A DNA stretch of 64,000 nucleotides from Candidatus Obscuribacterales bacterium (GCA_031292355.1 JARLHI010000003.1:434001-498000); one strand, 5' to 3'; numbered from the stretch's first letter, positions 19,057 to 29,247 are shown. Translations and numbers: made by a program. Notes: generated by a model from the letters alone, not told the origin.

Positions 19057-19565
19057 ACCGCTGCATATTCAACATAGTGCTGCCATCCTTCACTAATACG
19101 ACTTTGATCGGCAGGCGAGAGATTACGCACAACTTTGCCTGGAATACCCATCACGAGCGAGTTCGGTGGCACCTGTGTGTTGGGCGCGACAACTGCTCCA
19201 GCTGCTACAAGAGAGCCCTGACCAATCACTGCGCCATCGAGAATGATTGCTCCCATAGAAATCAAGCACTCATCTTCAATTCGACAACCATGCAAAATTG
19301 CACCATGCCCAACTGTGATTCGACTACCAATGACAACCGGGTGAACGTTTGTTACGTGCAATAAACAGCCGTCTTGAATATTGGTCTCCGGTCCGATACT
19401 GATTGAGTTTATGTCCCCCCGGATGACCGTATTAAACCAGATGCTCACACGGGCAGCCAGTTCCACGCGTCCAATCACTGTCGCCGTTGGCGCAATGAAT
19501 ACGCTGGACTCGATCTTGGGATGGTGTTCTTTATAAGGAATAAGCATGGATGTAGTGTACCCCAT
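19014..19565 (-). CDS. Gamma-carbonic anhydrase-like hexapeptide-repeat protein
   Basis: About 183 residues from an ATG with AGGCGG five bases upstream; an earlier ATG adds 17 residues and a later one removes six. A left-handed beta-helix protein of the YrdA/PaaY/CaiE group. Hexapeptide turns include VFIAPTATVIGRVELAARVS, IWFNTVIRGD, IQDGCLLHVTN, VGHGAILHGCRIEDECLISM and GAIILDGAVIGQGSLVAAGA. The His residues in LLHVTN and GHGAILHGC match metal ligands of the Cam-type trimer. Carbonic anhydrase activity is not assured, since many relatives are acyltransferase-like or inactive. Its 3-prime end overlaps the hydrolase gene tail-to-tail. Confidence 0.88.
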   Translation of the reverse strand: MGYTTSMLIPYKEHHPKIESSVFIAPTATVIGRVELAARVSIWFNTVIRGDINSISIGPETNIQDGCLLHVTNVHPVVIGSRITVGHGAILHGCRIEDECLISMGAIILDGAVIGQGSLVAAGAVVAPNTQVPPNSLVMGIPGKVVRNLSPADQSRISEGWQHYVEYAAVYKRDLDISSDILS

Positions 19566-19631
19566 ATGTGCCGCCTGATTTAAAGTTGCAAAGATGTTAA
19601 AATTAACCCTTGGCACGGAAGGAGAGTTTGA

Positions 19632-19922
19632 ATGACGCCCGTTTACGATCAGCCTATGCGCAAATTGTTAGGAATCCTATCACCAACCATTTCATGGCTG
19701 AACGAGAAAGGTTCGGTCGATGTTAGTTCTGTGCCCGATAGTCACCTCGAAGCGATTAAGCAGCTCGAACGCATTGGTGTTGTGCATAAGCGTAACAATC
19801 GCAGCTACGAATTGCAGAGAATCAGATTGAAAAAATTGCTCGGCAATCTTGGCATTGAAACCTTAGTAGCAGAAGAAACCGAACAGATGGTTTCAGTTGC
19901 ACCTGCTGTTACTGCTGAATAA
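19632..19922 (+). CDS. Small conserved-looking protein of unknown function
   Basis: 96 residues, supported by a good ribosome site (AAGGAG, seven bases before the ATG) and by its tight position 54 bases ahead of mutS2. The sequence has a helix-turn-helix-like feel (HLEAIKQLERIGVVHKRNNR, then SYELQRIRLKKLLGNLGIE), like a small winged-helix or a protein-binding helical bundle, but no family is recognised. The C-terminus is Val/Ala-rich. Cytoplasmic, no signal peptide. It may be cotranscribed with mutS2. Confidence 0.6.
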   Translation: MTPVYDQPMRKLLGILSPTISWLNEKGSVDVSSVPDSHLEAIKQLERIGVVHKRNNRSYELQRIRLKKLLGNLGIETLVAEETEQMVSVAPAVTAE

Positions 19923-19976
19923 TTACTGCATTTAGCACTTTGAGCAGGCACTAGATTTTTTTAGTGCGTTAGAGCC

Positions 19977-22490
19977 TTGGAAGACATAGTTGTAAGAACA
20001 TATAAGTCGCTTGAATGGGAGCGTCTCAAAAGCTTTTTGATCGCCGAGGCCGAATCTAGCCTCGGCCGTGTTTTGAGTGCGAATCAAGAGCTGGCTGACG
20101 ATCGTTTGACGATTGAGCGTTTGCTTGGCGAAACACAAGAATTTGCCGAGATGATTCTAGCGCGTTCTGGCTTTGTTCTAAGTGGTCTGCCTGATCTCGA
20201 GGAAACTTTGCAGCGCCTTCAATCTGGCGCTCAGTTAAGTGCGCTCGATTTTCTAGACGTCAAAAAAATGCTGAAAGTGACTGGCTCCGTTAAATCTAGT
20301 CTCAATTTGCTTGCAGCTGAGTCATTTCCTGCCACAACTGCCTACGCCAAATTTTTACACGCACTGCCGGCGGTGATACTTAAAATTGAATCGATCATTG
20401 ATGATGGTGGATCTATTTTAGATAGCGCGAGCGTTGAGTTACATCAATTGCGCAAAGAAGTGCATAAGCTGCAAAATTCAATTCATTCGGAATTGACCAA
20501 AATCATTCAGTCGAGCACACTGGCCAAAGCACTGCAGGAACCAATTTACACTCAGCGCAGTGGGCGCTTTGTCTTGCCGGTTCTAGCAAGCAGTCGCAAT
20601 GTTATTTCAGGCATCGTTCATGACAGTTCAGCTTCAGGGCTAACAGTCTATATCGAGCCTATGGCAGTCGTTGAGATTGCTAATAAAATGCGCATCAAAA
20701 CGTCCGACATTGAAAGGGAAATCGCTCGCATACTCGATGAACTGGGCAAAAGTATGCACGAGCAATGTCACTTGCTAGTGGAAAATTATCATACTCTTGG
20801 CCTCGTTGATGCGATTTCAGCAAGAGCGCGACTGAGTTTAAAATACCGCGGCACCCGACCGGAAATTTCAGAAACTCAATTCATTGAATACAAAGAAGCC
20901 AGGCATCCGCTTCTTATTCTGCAGACATCAATGGAAAACGTAGTTGCCAACGACATTCGTCTGGGCGGAGCCGAAAACGAAAGTCAGACGCTTGTCATTA
21001 CTGGTCCTAACACCGGCGGCAAAACGGTATTACTTAAAACAGTCGGCATCTTTGCTTTAATGTTGCGAATTGGATTGCTTCTGCCAGTATCGCCTAACTC
21101 TAAGGCCAGTATTTTCGATACAGTTTTTGCTGATATCGGCGATGAGCAATCGCTAGAACAAAGCTTATCAACTTTCTCGTCACATATGAAAAATATCGTT
21201 CACGTGGTTGATAGCGCAAAACCAGGCACACTTGTACTTCTCGATGAAGTAGGAGCAGGCACCGATCCCAAAGAAGGGGCCGCTCTTGCACGAGCAATTT
21301 TAGAATATCTCACCACATCTGGTGCTATGACCATTGCGACGACCCATTACAGCGAACTGAAAACGCTGGCGTACACAGACAATTCCTTTGTTAACGGCAG
21401 CCTTGCGTTTAACGATGAGACCTTCAGCCCAACTTATAAATTGCGACTGGGAGTTCCCGGCAGCTCCAAGGCAACAACTATCGCCAGACGTCTTGGTTTA
21501 CACAAAGACGTCATTAAAAAAGCGCAAGAGCACCTGGCCACTTGCGATCAAGATCTGCAAACGACAATTTCGCAGCTCGAAAGTCGCATGCAAGACCTCG
21601 AACATCAGCAAGAATTAGCCAAGCAAGCCCATACTGAAGCCATTGTTTTACAAGAAGAATATCAAGCTCAAAAACTGGCACTGCAAAAACAAAACGAAAA
21701 GAACAGGCAATCACTAGCTAGCGAAATGGAATCTGAATTTCAAATTTCAAAAGAGTATATTAGAACCATCATCGCCGACCTACAAAAGGCACCCACAATC
21801 GCCAAAGCTCAGCGAGTACAAAAAGATCTCGAATCCTTACGCAAAGATCTGGGCTGGATGGAAATCAAAGCCAAAGATGATCCCAATAAACTCGAGGTTT
21901 CTGAGTTAAAAGTCGGTCAAATGGTGCGCGTTAAATCTCTCAATCAAAGAGGATTGATCCAATCAGTGGGAGCTTCTGCAACAAGTAAAGAAGAAGCTGT
22001 AATTGTTGTTCGCGCAGGCAGCATGAATTTGAAAGTAGTAATTTCGGACCTGGAACTTGTCGCTGGTCACAGTCTGAATAATGGCAAGCATTCACCTTCT
22101 AACATCAGCAAGAGTGCCGCAAAAAGTATAAGTTCCTTCAAACAAGAAAATCGCATCGCTCACCAGAAAGAATCTGCCGGCCGTGCGCCAAAATCAACAA
22201 GTAGACGGATGCCAGCCGATGAAGAGCCTCACGTTTTTGTAAGAACATCAAGCAATACCATTGATTTGCGCGGACAAAGAGTAGAAGAAGCAATGAACAA
22301 CGTCGAGCAGTTTGTCGATCAATGCATGGCTGCTGCAATTTCACCTTTGATGATCATCCACGGCCATGGCACTGGCGCAGTTCGCACTGCCGTGAGGGAT
22401 TTTCTCGACAGCAGCAATTACGCTAGCGCTTACCGTCCAGGCGAAGCGTATGAAGGCGGAGACGGCGTAACCATCGTCGAATTCAACTAA
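19977..22490 (+). CDS. mutS2: MutS2 endonuclease/ATPase with Smr domain
   Basis: 837 residues. MutS2 family ATPases act on recombination intermediates and, in Bacillus, on collided ribosomes. Core and lever helices come first (YKSLEWERLKSFLIAEAES, then RSGRFVLPV). The ATPase follows, with Walker A ITGPNTGGKTVLLKTVG near 342, Walker B LVLLDEVGAGTDPKEGAALA and the ATTHYSELK signature. A long coiled coil of about 530-640 comes next, then a KOW-like patch (VGQMVRVKSLNQRG). The C-terminal Smr nuclease domain (about 755-837) has TIDLRGQRVEEAM and IIHGHGTGAVR, both catalytic motifs. The start is TTG with only a weak ribosome site. Complete. Confidence 0.95.
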   Translation: MEDIVVRTYKSLEWERLKSFLIAEAESSLGRVLSANQELADDRLTIERLLGETQEFAEMILARSGFVLSGLPDLEETLQRLQSGAQLSALDFLDVKKMLKVTGSVKSSLNLLAAESFPATTAYAKFLHALPAVILKIESIIDDGGSILDSASVELHQLRKEVHKLQNSIHSELTKIIQSSTLAKALQEPIYTQRSGRFVLPVLASSRNVISGIVHDSSASGLTVYIEPMAVVEIANKMRIKTSDIEREIARILDELGKSMHEQCHLLVENYHTLGLVDAISARARLSLKYRGTRPEISETQFIEYKEARHPLLILQTSMENVVANDIRLGGAENESQTLVITGPNTGGKTVLLKTVGIFALMLRIGLLLPVSPNSKASIFDTVFADIGDEQSLEQSLSTFSSHMKNIVHVVDSAKPGTLVLLDEVGAGTDPKEGAALARAILEYLTTSGAMTIATTHYSELKTLAYTDNSFVNGSLAFNDETFSPTYKLRLGVPGSSKATTIARRLGLHKDVIKKAQEHLATCDQDLQTTISQLESRMQDLEHQQELAKQAHTEAIVLQEEYQAQKLALQKQNEKNRQSLASEMESEFQISKEYIRTIIADLQKAPTIAKAQRVQKDLESLRKDLGWMEIKAKDDPNKLEVSELKVGQMVRVKSLNQRGLIQSVGASATSKEEAVIVVRAGSMNLKVVISDLELVAGHSLNNGKHSPSNISKSAAKSISSFKQENRIAHQKESAGRAPKSTSRRMPADEEPHVFVRTSSNTIDLRGQRVEEAMNNVEQFVDQCMAAAISPLMIIHGHGTGAVRTAVRDFLDSSNYASAYRPGEAYEGGDGVTIVEFN

Positions 22491-22534
22491 TAATTTCGTC
22501 GTCATTGAAAAAAATAAAACAAAATCCTGCTTCT

Positions 22535-22563
22535 TTGTCCAAGAATTTTGCCAGCCGTATAGA
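22535..22563 (+). promoter_or_regulatory. Sigma70-type promoter for the 864-aa protein
   Basis: TTGTCC (22535-22540), a 17-base spacer, and TATAGA (22558-22563), giving a predicted 5-prime leader of about 65 bases. The same box pair precedes the next two genes, with related flanking bases (AA-rich just after the -35, ACATG after the -10). This makes chance unlikely. Confidence 0.65.
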
Positions 22564-22636
22564 CATGAACACCCGGCATCTTGAACTTCGCTCTCAAGTG
22601 ACCGGATTCTGAAACACTGAATGAAGGTGAGCGACT

Positions 22637-25231
22637 ATGGCTGCAACAAAAGAAATTCCAAATCCGTTTGCTGTCAATAATGACACCAGCGATATAGCCA
22701 AAGCGGCTAAAGAAACCGCACACGAAAAGATGCTGCGCGATTCGCAGGCTGCTAAGCCTCTAACGGCGAAAGAAAAGTCAACGCTCGACGACACCGGAAA
22801 GCTGGCTAACGGCATTATCAAGTCTTTTACCGATGCCGGTGCCACTCCAGCTCAGGCTAGCGCCCTGCTCAAAGATTTCGTCGATGCCAAAGATGCTGCC
22901 GGTCGAGCCAAGGTATTTACTGACAGCAATGTGGCACCACCTCAAATCGTCAATGACTACGAAAGTAAATATGGTGCAGGCACAACAGACGCGATTCATA
23001 AATCTATTTCGCTCGCAAAAAGAATAGACCAGAAGCAAAAGGCAGAACCGGCAATTGTTGATCGTGCTCACACTACCTCTGCGCCTGTACCCGCACTTGA
23101 AGCTGCCGCTGATCCACTAGATAAATTAATTCCTGGTTGGACCGAAACAAAGGCTGCAGTCGCGGCTTCAAGCGATCAGAGCCTGAGCCCTGAACAAAGA
23201 ATGGCCAAAGCAGCACCTCTATTTGAAAGCGCATTGAACGCGGCCAAATTAATTAAGCCAGACGATATCGATGCAGCGAAATTGAAAATCAGCGCAGCCC
23301 TCAGTCAACTGACCGGCGGACGAGCCCAGACACTGGCAGATCTCGGCAAAGAAGTAAACGCCCCTCTGGTCCGAGAAATCGAAGCTGACAGCGCGAAATT
23401 GGCGCAAGTCGAAGAACTCATGGGTAAGGATGCTCTGCTCAATAGAGCTCGTCGGCAGGAATTGGGTGTCTCGGAAACATACGCTCAAACTCTGAGCAAA
23501 ACGGCTTCAGATCTACGAATTCAAGCCAATCGCGAGCCAGAAAATTCGACAAGACTCAATGGCGAAGCAAATGCCATGACTGACAAAGCTGTTACTGTTT
23601 TAAAAACCTTTGGACAAAGAGACTCCGACTTTGGTGTAGCCGTGGCTTCTGACGGCGATCCCGCAAAAGCGTCGCATAGAGCGACACTCAATCAAAAGCG
23701 CATTCAAGAAGAGATTGCTCAAGCCAATCGCGGTGAAGCAATCAACCCTAAAACAGCAGGCGCCATCAGTGGTGCCACATCGGCTATGGAAACAATGGAC
23801 CACGCCGTCATGGGCGAAAAATTTATGGGAGTGAACTTTTCCGAATTCGCGCGGCCTTTAACAACCGTTCTCAATCCTACTATTGATGACCTCAACTATG
23901 CTGGTCAGGCACCATATGTCGGAGTTTTGCCTAGATTCGTCAGCAGTGGGCTAAGTTTCCCGATGGACTATACCCACGCGGCCGCCGGCGTTTTTACACC
24001 AACAGCCATTGATGATCTGGCCGCTGCCAAAGTTGACGATTCAGTGGCTGCTAAAGCCATTGTCCAGAAAAAAGAAGACTCTGCGTTACAAGGTGCAGTT
24101 AGTCTTGTAAGCGATCTCGTTTCTGGACAAATTGGTGTTAATGCGGCTAAATGGGCGCCTACACTTCTTGCAAAACTGCCGCAGCTCGAAGAAACAGCAT
24201 TCACAGCCGCTCTTAAAAGCGGAAGCTGGCAGGTAAAACTAGGAGCTGTGGTCACAGCTGGAGTTGGTTTTGCATTTGGATCAAGATGGGCGATGGATGA
24301 ACTTTCGCATGATTTCCTCGGGTCAAAAAGAATGTCTGTCGGTGAACTTGCTTCTCATTCTACGGCGGCACTGGCTGCGGCCTACACTGCTCGCGGTCTA
24401 TCATCTGCCATGCAAGATGTTGAAGGTCAAAGGTTCATAAATCCTCTTAGAACGGCTCTTACCAGCGGCTCGACCTCCGCAGTCTTTAGCCTGGGCGAGA
24501 TTAATCCACTCGTAACCGATCAAGCGACAGGTCGAAATTACACAGCCGCTGACACGCTGATGAATATGGGTGAAAATTCAATATTTGGCGGCGTCGGCGG
24601 AGTTGCATCACGCGCAATTACACCATATTTGAAATATCAAGGAACTTATGGAATATCAGCTCTGTTTAAGTCCAATGCTGGTCTTAAAACCGGTGAAGAA
24701 GCAGTCGAGTCAAAATACCTCAGTCGTCTTTGGTCCACAAGCGGTAAGGCCATTGCCACCAGAGCCGTTGGCGGCTATGTCCTCGGAGTTGGCGGTGACC
24801 TACTTATAGGCGCTAAAGAAGATGGGCATGGAAACAAATTGAGCTGGGGACAGATTGCCTACGATGCTAATGTCGCTGGGCTAATAACTGCTGGCGGCGC
24901 GGTAATCGCCCCACCGTTGGTCAAATATTCATTAAACAAAGCAGCAGTTCCGTTTAACGCCAGCCGACGCTTTCTTGGCAGAACGGCAGAAACTGTTGGA
25001 AATTTCGCCGCCGGCAAAGACACCTTCCTTGGAGACACCGTTGTCAAGCCGTTGAACGTCTTAGGACAAAAAGTTGTAACTCCAGAAACCAAACAATATG
25101 TGCGAGCGCATGCTCTGCAAATTTCAACTGCACTGAGCGGATTTTATGAAGACCACAAGCTAGGAGAAATCGATCGACTGTCTGATCTAAAAGCCGAAGA
25201 ACTAAGAAAGGAACAAACGGCAAGACACTAG
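22637..25231 (+). CDS. Large Ala-rich protein of unknown family, paralog A
   Basis: 864 residues with no cysteine and no signal peptide. I do not recognise a family. Three blocks are shared with the next gene. The N-block (about 18-130) has PLTAKEKSTLDDTGKL and AKVFTDSNVAPP. The middle block (about 157-390) has ADPLDKLIPGWTETKAA, SDQSLSPEQRMAKAAPLFE and SETYAQTLSKTASDL. The C-block (about 534-760) has FGSRWAMDELSHDFLG, MSVGELASHSTAALAAAYTA and ATGRNYTAADTLMN. The C-block has Gly/Ala-rich hydrophobic stretches resembling glycine zippers (AVGGYVLGVGGDLLIGA). A conserved tail, STALSGFYEDHKL, closes it. The ribosome site is AAGGTGA. It has its own promoter. Structural, effector or membrane-remodelling roles are all possible. 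Confidence 0.85.
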   Translation: MAATKEIPNPFAVNNDTSDIAKAAKETAHEKMLRDSQAAKPLTAKEKSTLDDTGKLANGIIKSFTDAGATPAQASALLKDFVDAKDAAGRAKVFTDSNVAPPQIVNDYESKYGAGTTDAIHKSISLAKRIDQKQKAEPAIVDRAHTTSAPVPALEAAADPLDKLIPGWTETKAAVAASSDQSLSPEQRMAKAAPLFESALNAAKLIKPDDIDAAKLKISAALSQLTGGRAQTLADLGKEVNAPLVREIEADSAKLAQVEELMGKDALLNRARRQELGVSETYAQTLSKTASDLRIQANREPENSTRLNGEANAMTDKAVTVLKTFGQRDSDFGVAVASDGDPAKASHRATLNQKRIQEEIAQANRGEAINPKTAGAISGATSAMETMDHAVMGEKFMGVNFSEFARPLTTVLNPTIDDLNYAGQAPYVGVLPRFVSSGLSFPMDYTHAAAGVFTPTAIDDLAAAKVDDSVAAKAIVQKKEDSALQGAVSLVSDLVSGQIGVNAAKWAPTLLAKLPQLEETAFTAALKSGSWQVKLGAVVTAGVGFAFGSRWAMDELSHDFLGSKRMSVGELASHSTAALAAAYTARGLSSAMQDVEGQRFINPLRTALTSGSTSAVFSLGEINPLVTDQATGRNYTAADTLMNMGENSIFGGVGGVASRAITPYLKYQGTYGISALFKSNAGLKTGEEAVESKYLSRLWSTSGKAIATRAVGGYVLGVGGDLLIGAKEDGHGNKLSWGQIAYDANVAGLITAGGAVIAPPLVKYSLNKAAVPFNASRRFLGRTAETVGNFAAGKDTFLGDTVVKPLNVLGQKVVTPETKQYVRAHALQISTALSGFYEDHKLGEIDRLSDLKAEELRKEQTARH

Positions 25232-25335
25232 AAGATTTGTCAGAGAAGTCATCCACCCCGTTGTCAGTGGGGAAAATACGAAAGCCGGAATCGCAATTTA
25301 ATACAGGTTCTGGCTCAAAGATTGGCAAATAAGTT

Positions 25336-25364
25336 TTGTCTAAAAATCGCGCAACGCGTATACA
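25336..25364 (+). promoter_or_regulatory. Sigma70-type promoter for the 1244-aa protein
   Basis: TTGTCT (25336-25341), a 17-base spacer, and TATACA (25359-25364), similar base for base to the promoters of the flanking genes. The predicted leader is about 140 bases and contains a GCGGC-AACTAAA-GCCGC hairpin (25375-25391) and a small TTTCC/GGAAA hairpin (25437-25448). Confidence 0.65.
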
Positions 25365-25511
25365 CATGGACACGGCGGCAACTAAAGCCGCTGGCTGTCA
25401 AGAGAAGAGTGCCTTAAAACCTGAGCTCCGTCACGGTTTCCCCGGAAAGCAAAACGGGAATGAAGTTTAGGTCAAGAAAGGTGCAATAGCACTACATGAG
25501 GATGAGCGATT

Positions 25512-28500
25512 ATGGCTGCAAACGACGCAAAAACAGAAGTACCGAGCAAAGTAACTTCTCCTAATGATGCCAGCGAGGCAGCCAGAATTAAACAACAGAG
25601 CGACGCGGCGCACGCCAAGTTGTTGCTTGATTCGCAATCGAAACCACCGACAGCCAAAGAAAAAGAAGCTCTCAGTGACACTGGAAAGTTAGTGCATGAC
25701 TTCGTCAAATCGTTCACCGATGTGGGAGCTACTGATGCGCAGGCTAAGCAGGCGTTCCAGGAATTCGCCAGCGCGACCAAAGACAGCGACCGCGCGAAAG
25801 TTTTTACCGACGCGAACGTCACACCCCCACCATATGTTGCAACCTATGAGGCTAAGTATGGTGCAGGCACACATGACGCTATCAGTGGTTCTATCGCCCT
25901 TGCAAAGAGACTAGAAAAAGAACAAGGAGCTCCTGTCGAAGCTCCAAAACCAACAGACGCTCGAATTCTAGCACCAGCACCAGCTGCTACCAGCGCCGAA
26001 CCGGCTGTCGTTCTCAACAAAGCTAACGACGCCATCAATAAATCTCTAACTAGTTTGGCGACTGTTCAAACTGATGGCAAACCACTTCCTGATAGCTTAA
26101 AACAAGTCTTCCAAGCAGCGGTAGATGCCAGCTCAAAAATCACTCCAGACATGATCACCAAGCAAAGATCATTGCTCTATGGCAGCGTTCCGGACTGGAA
26201 TCAGGCTAAAGAAGACAAATATCTTTCTGTAAACAAGGCTTTTAACGACGCTACAAAGAATCTTTCACCCGCCGTTCAAGCCACTCTCGAAAAATTGCCC
26301 CAGACAGCTTCACCGGCTGACCAGCTTGCGGCTGTCGAGAAAATGACGACCGACCCTTCAGCAGTTGCCCTCAAAAAAGCAGATGACGCCCTCAAGGCTT
26401 TTCACCAGGTCACCCCTGGCGCAGATCAAAGAGACGGTATTGACGGAAAACTTCACTTGCTCTTCAACTTAAGTCACGCGCAAGGTGCTTCTGCAGCCAT
26501 TTATGCAGAGGCTCTGGCTAAAACCGGCAATGCTGGCGATATTCCTCAAGCTCAGGCGATGATGACCGAAGCAGCGAAGGACAAAAATCTCACCGCTGTC
26601 ATCCCTACAATTCAACAAATCTACGACAAAGTAATGGGCCCAGGCGCACCAACGGCTCCTGAAGCTGATCCACTGGACAAAACAATTCCCGGTTGGACTC
26701 AAACAAAAGCTGCTATGGCGGCTATGAGCGATCAGAGCCTGAGTCCTGAACAGAGAATAAAAAAGGCAGCGCCATTATACGAAGCGGCATTGAACGCAGC
26801 TAAATCAATCAATCCTGATGATATCGATGCAGCTCAGGCAAAGATTGGTGCAGCGGTCAGCGATATGACCGGTGGACGGGCCAAATCACTGAGCGATTTG
26901 GACAAACCAGAAAACGCCGATCTTGTTAAGACGATTACAGATAGTCCAGAGAAAAGAGCTCAGGCGACTGAGCTAGTCAATCAAAGTGCAATTTTAGATA
27001 GAGCTCGTCAGCAAAATCTGCTTGTCTCTGAATCTTATGCGCAAGCGTTGAGTAAGACCGCTTCAGAGTTACAAGCTCAAGCCAATCAGGATAAGCCCAA
27101 TGCTGCCAAATTTAATACTGAGGCAAATGCCCTGACCGACAGAGCGGCCACGGTTTTAAAAACGCTTGGACAGACAGATCCCAATTTTGGAGTGGCCGTC
27201 GACAGCGCAGCTGATCCAGAGACAGCGAAACACATGGCGACACTTAACCAAAACCGCATTGCAGAAGAAATCGCGCAAGTTAATCGAGGCGAAGCGATCG
27301 ATCCTAAAAAAGCAGCTGCTGTATCTGGCTCCCAAATGGCAGTCGATGCCATCAACGACTCAATCATGGGACACAAGTATAAATTCGAGACTGCTTTATT
27401 CGGCAATCAAATCGATGGCTCTATCAACGTATTAAAAACGGTACGCCCGTTAGAAGTTGGCGTGAATGCGACGATTGAAGGACTCGATTATGTGCACGGT
27501 CATGTACCAGTGGTTGGCGCTGTAACTGGATTTGCCAGCGATATGATGAAAGGCTATCTGCCTTCTCCTGACACTGCCATGCCAAATGCAGTCGAAGACC
27601 TGGCGAATGCAAAACTAGCCCATCCGCAGACGGCCAAAGAGGTAATCGAGGCGAAAAAAGAAAGTGTTTTAGGTAACGCTGTCAGTCTCAGTTCAGATCT
27701 CGCATCAGGACAAATCGGTATGCTTACAGCAAAAGCAACACCGGGGCTAATTGCTAAAGCCTTACCAGAGATCGAAGAAACCGCTCTTAAAACAGCGATT
27801 GAAAGTGGTAACTGGAAAATTAAATTAGGTGCCGCAGCCACTGTGGGAGTAGCTGCTGCCTTTGGTTCACGATGGGCTGCTGACGAACTCTCTCACGATA
27901 TACTCGGCACCAAAAGAATGTCAGTCGGTGAGCTGGCTTCGCATTCAACAGCCGCACTGGCTGCAGCTTATACAGCTCGCGGTTTAACATCGGCGATGCC
28001 AGCCACTGAAGGCGCCCTCGTTAAAAAACTGGGACAAACAGCTCTAACTAGCGCCGCGACCTCCACGGTTTTTGGTCTTGGTGAAGTTAATCCGTTCGTG
28101 ACTAACAAAGCTACTGGTCAACACTACACAGCCGCTGACACATTGATGAATGCCGGTGAAAATTTGGCGTTCGGCGCCACCACTGGTATGGCTGCACGCG
28201 CTGTGACACCATTTGTACACTTCTCAACCGTAGGAGTCGCCCAGGGTATAGGTAGTGTGGCCAAGGGTGTAGGCAAATTCGTCTTCAATTCCGAAGCAGG
28301 CAGGGAAGTCGCTGAGTCAACTGTCAGTGCTGCGACAAAAGAAATCAAACCTGTCTTCACTGGACTTACAAGCGGCTTCATGGGCACTAGTATCCGCAGT
28401 GCACTCGCCAGAGATGCAGTCGGCACCGCAATTGGAGCAACAGGATCGTTTGTTGCAGTTAACCCATGGGAAACCAATGCTACGACCGGCAAAAACTATA

Positions 28501-29246
28501 CCGTTGGCGAAACTTTGCAGAGTGCCGCTGAATTCGGTTTAGGTACTGGTGCTGCCTTTGCCGCTGCTCGTTATCCTTTCGCCGGACTCGGTATGGGCTA
28601 CCGCGCAGCCGTCAATGCTTTACCTGGAGAGGGTTCAACCGTCGCTCGATTCATGGGTAACAACCTCATCGCTGGCACAGAACGATTTGCTGTCGGCGGT
28701 ACTGTCGGCACTGCCGGTAGCCTCATCTTCGGTGACAAAGTTGATGCCAATGGTAGGGCTTATACAACCGGTGAAATAGTCACTAATTCATTAACTTCAG
28801 GTTTAGAGTTTGGTAGTGGACTGGCAGCGGCACCGTTTGCATATTCAGCCCTCAAATCCGCTGGTAAGTTCATTCCAGAACCTGTGAAAGCCCTTAGTCC
28901 AATCGATGCTGCCAATGCAGTTAGGCGCGGTCTCGGCACAGCAGCTGAAAAGACGGGCTCAGTAATTGCAAACGGAGCTAATACTATCGCTGGTGAAGGC
29001 ACCATCCTCGGCAACAAAGTCGTATCACCAGTAAGTAAATTCAGTGCGAAAGTCAGCACAAAGGCCGGTGATGCTGCAACTCAGTATGGTCCAGGCGTAA
29101 GGAATTTCTTACTGCCGCATGCCAATCAAGTTTCCACCTCACTAAGCGAGTTCTATGAACACGAAAAGCTGGAAAAACTCGACGAATTATCGGATGAGCG
29201 GGCCAAAGCAATAAAAGCTGAACAAGATGCCGAGAAGAATAAATAA
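25512..29246 (+). CDS. Very large Ala-rich protein of unknown family, paralog B
   Basis: 1244 residues, cysteine-free, no signal peptide, family not recognised. Collinear with the preceding protein in the N-block (PPTAKEKEALSDTGKL, KVFTDANVTPP), middle block (from about 384: PLDKTIPGWTQTKAAMAAM, SESYAQALSKTASEL), C-block (from about 772: FGSRWAADELSHDILG, MSVGELASHSTAALAAAYTA) and tail (STSLSEFYEHEKL). It differs by an extra helical segment at about 145-383 and by about 250 extra residues before the tail. The latter bring two further copies of the Gly-x-x-Y-T motif (ATTGKNYTVGETLQ, DANGRAYTTGEIV). Several Gly/Ala-rich hydrophobic helices could insert in membranes. The start context matches that of the 864-aa gene (AGGATGAG, then ATGGCTGCAA). 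Confidence 0.85.
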   Translation: MAANDAKTEVPSKVTSPNDASEAARIKQQSDAAHAKLLLDSQSKPPTAKEKEALSDTGKLVHDFVKSFTDVGATDAQAKQAFQEFASATKDSDRAKVFTDANVTPPPYVATYEAKYGAGTHDAISGSIALAKRLEKEQGAPVEAPKPTDARILAPAPAATSAEPAVVLNKANDAINKSLTSLATVQTDGKPLPDSLKQVFQAAVDASSKITPDMITKQRSLLYGSVPDWNQAKEDKYLSVNKAFNDATKNLSPAVQATLEKLPQTASPADQLAAVEKMTTDPSAVALKKADDALKAFHQVTPGADQRDGIDGKLHLLFNLSHAQGASAAIYAEALAKTGNAGDIPQAQAMMTEAAKDKNLTAVIPTIQQIYDKVMGPGAPTAPEADPLDKTIPGWTQTKAAMAAMSDQSLSPEQRIKKAAPLYEAALNAAKSINPDDIDAAQAKIGAAVSDMTGGRAKSLSDLDKPENADLVKTITDSPEKRAQATELVNQSAILDRARQQNLLVSESYAQALSKTASELQAQANQDKPNAAKFNTEANALTDRAATVLKTLGQTDPNFGVAVDSAADPETAKHMATLNQNRIAEEIAQVNRGEAIDPKKAAAVSGSQMAVDAINDSIMGHKYKFETALFGNQIDGSINVLKTVRPLEVGVNATIEGLDYVHGHVPVVGAVTGFASDMMKGYLPSPDTAMPNAVEDLANAKLAHPQTAKEVIEAKKESVLGNAVSLSSDLASGQIGMLTAKATPGLIAKALPEIEETALKTAIESGNWKIKLGAAATVGVAAAFGSRWAADELSHDILGTKRMSVGELASHSTAALAAAYTARGLTSAMPATEGALVKKLGQTALTSAATSTVFGLGEVNPFVTNKATGQHYTAADTLMNAGENLAFGATTGMAARAVTPFVHFSTVGVAQGIGSVAKGVGKFVFNSEAGREVAESTVSAATKEIKPVFTGLTSGFMGTSIRSALARDAVGTAIGATGSFVAVNPWETNATTGKNYTVGETLQSAAEFGLGTGAAFAAARYPFAGLGMGYRAAVNALPGEGSTVARFMGNNLIAGTERFAVGGTVGTAGSLIFGDKVDANGRAYTTGEIVTNSLTSGLEFGSGLAAAPFAYSALKSAGKFIPEPVKALSPIDAANAVRRGLGTAAEKTGSVIANGANTIAGEGTILGNKVVSPVSKFSAKVSTKAGDAATQYGPGVRNFLLPHANQVSTSLSEFYEHEKLEKLDELSDERAKAIKAEQDAEKNK

Positions 29247-29247
29247 A

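Noticed and set aside
25252..25275. CCCC/GGGG stem after the 864-aa gene
   Set aside because: The stem is only four bases and is followed by four A and not T, so it is not a convincing terminator.
22637..29246. Reading the large paralogs as phage tape-measure proteins
   Set aside because: No other phage structural genes, integrase or lysis genes are nearby, and each gene has its own promoter instead of a late operon.
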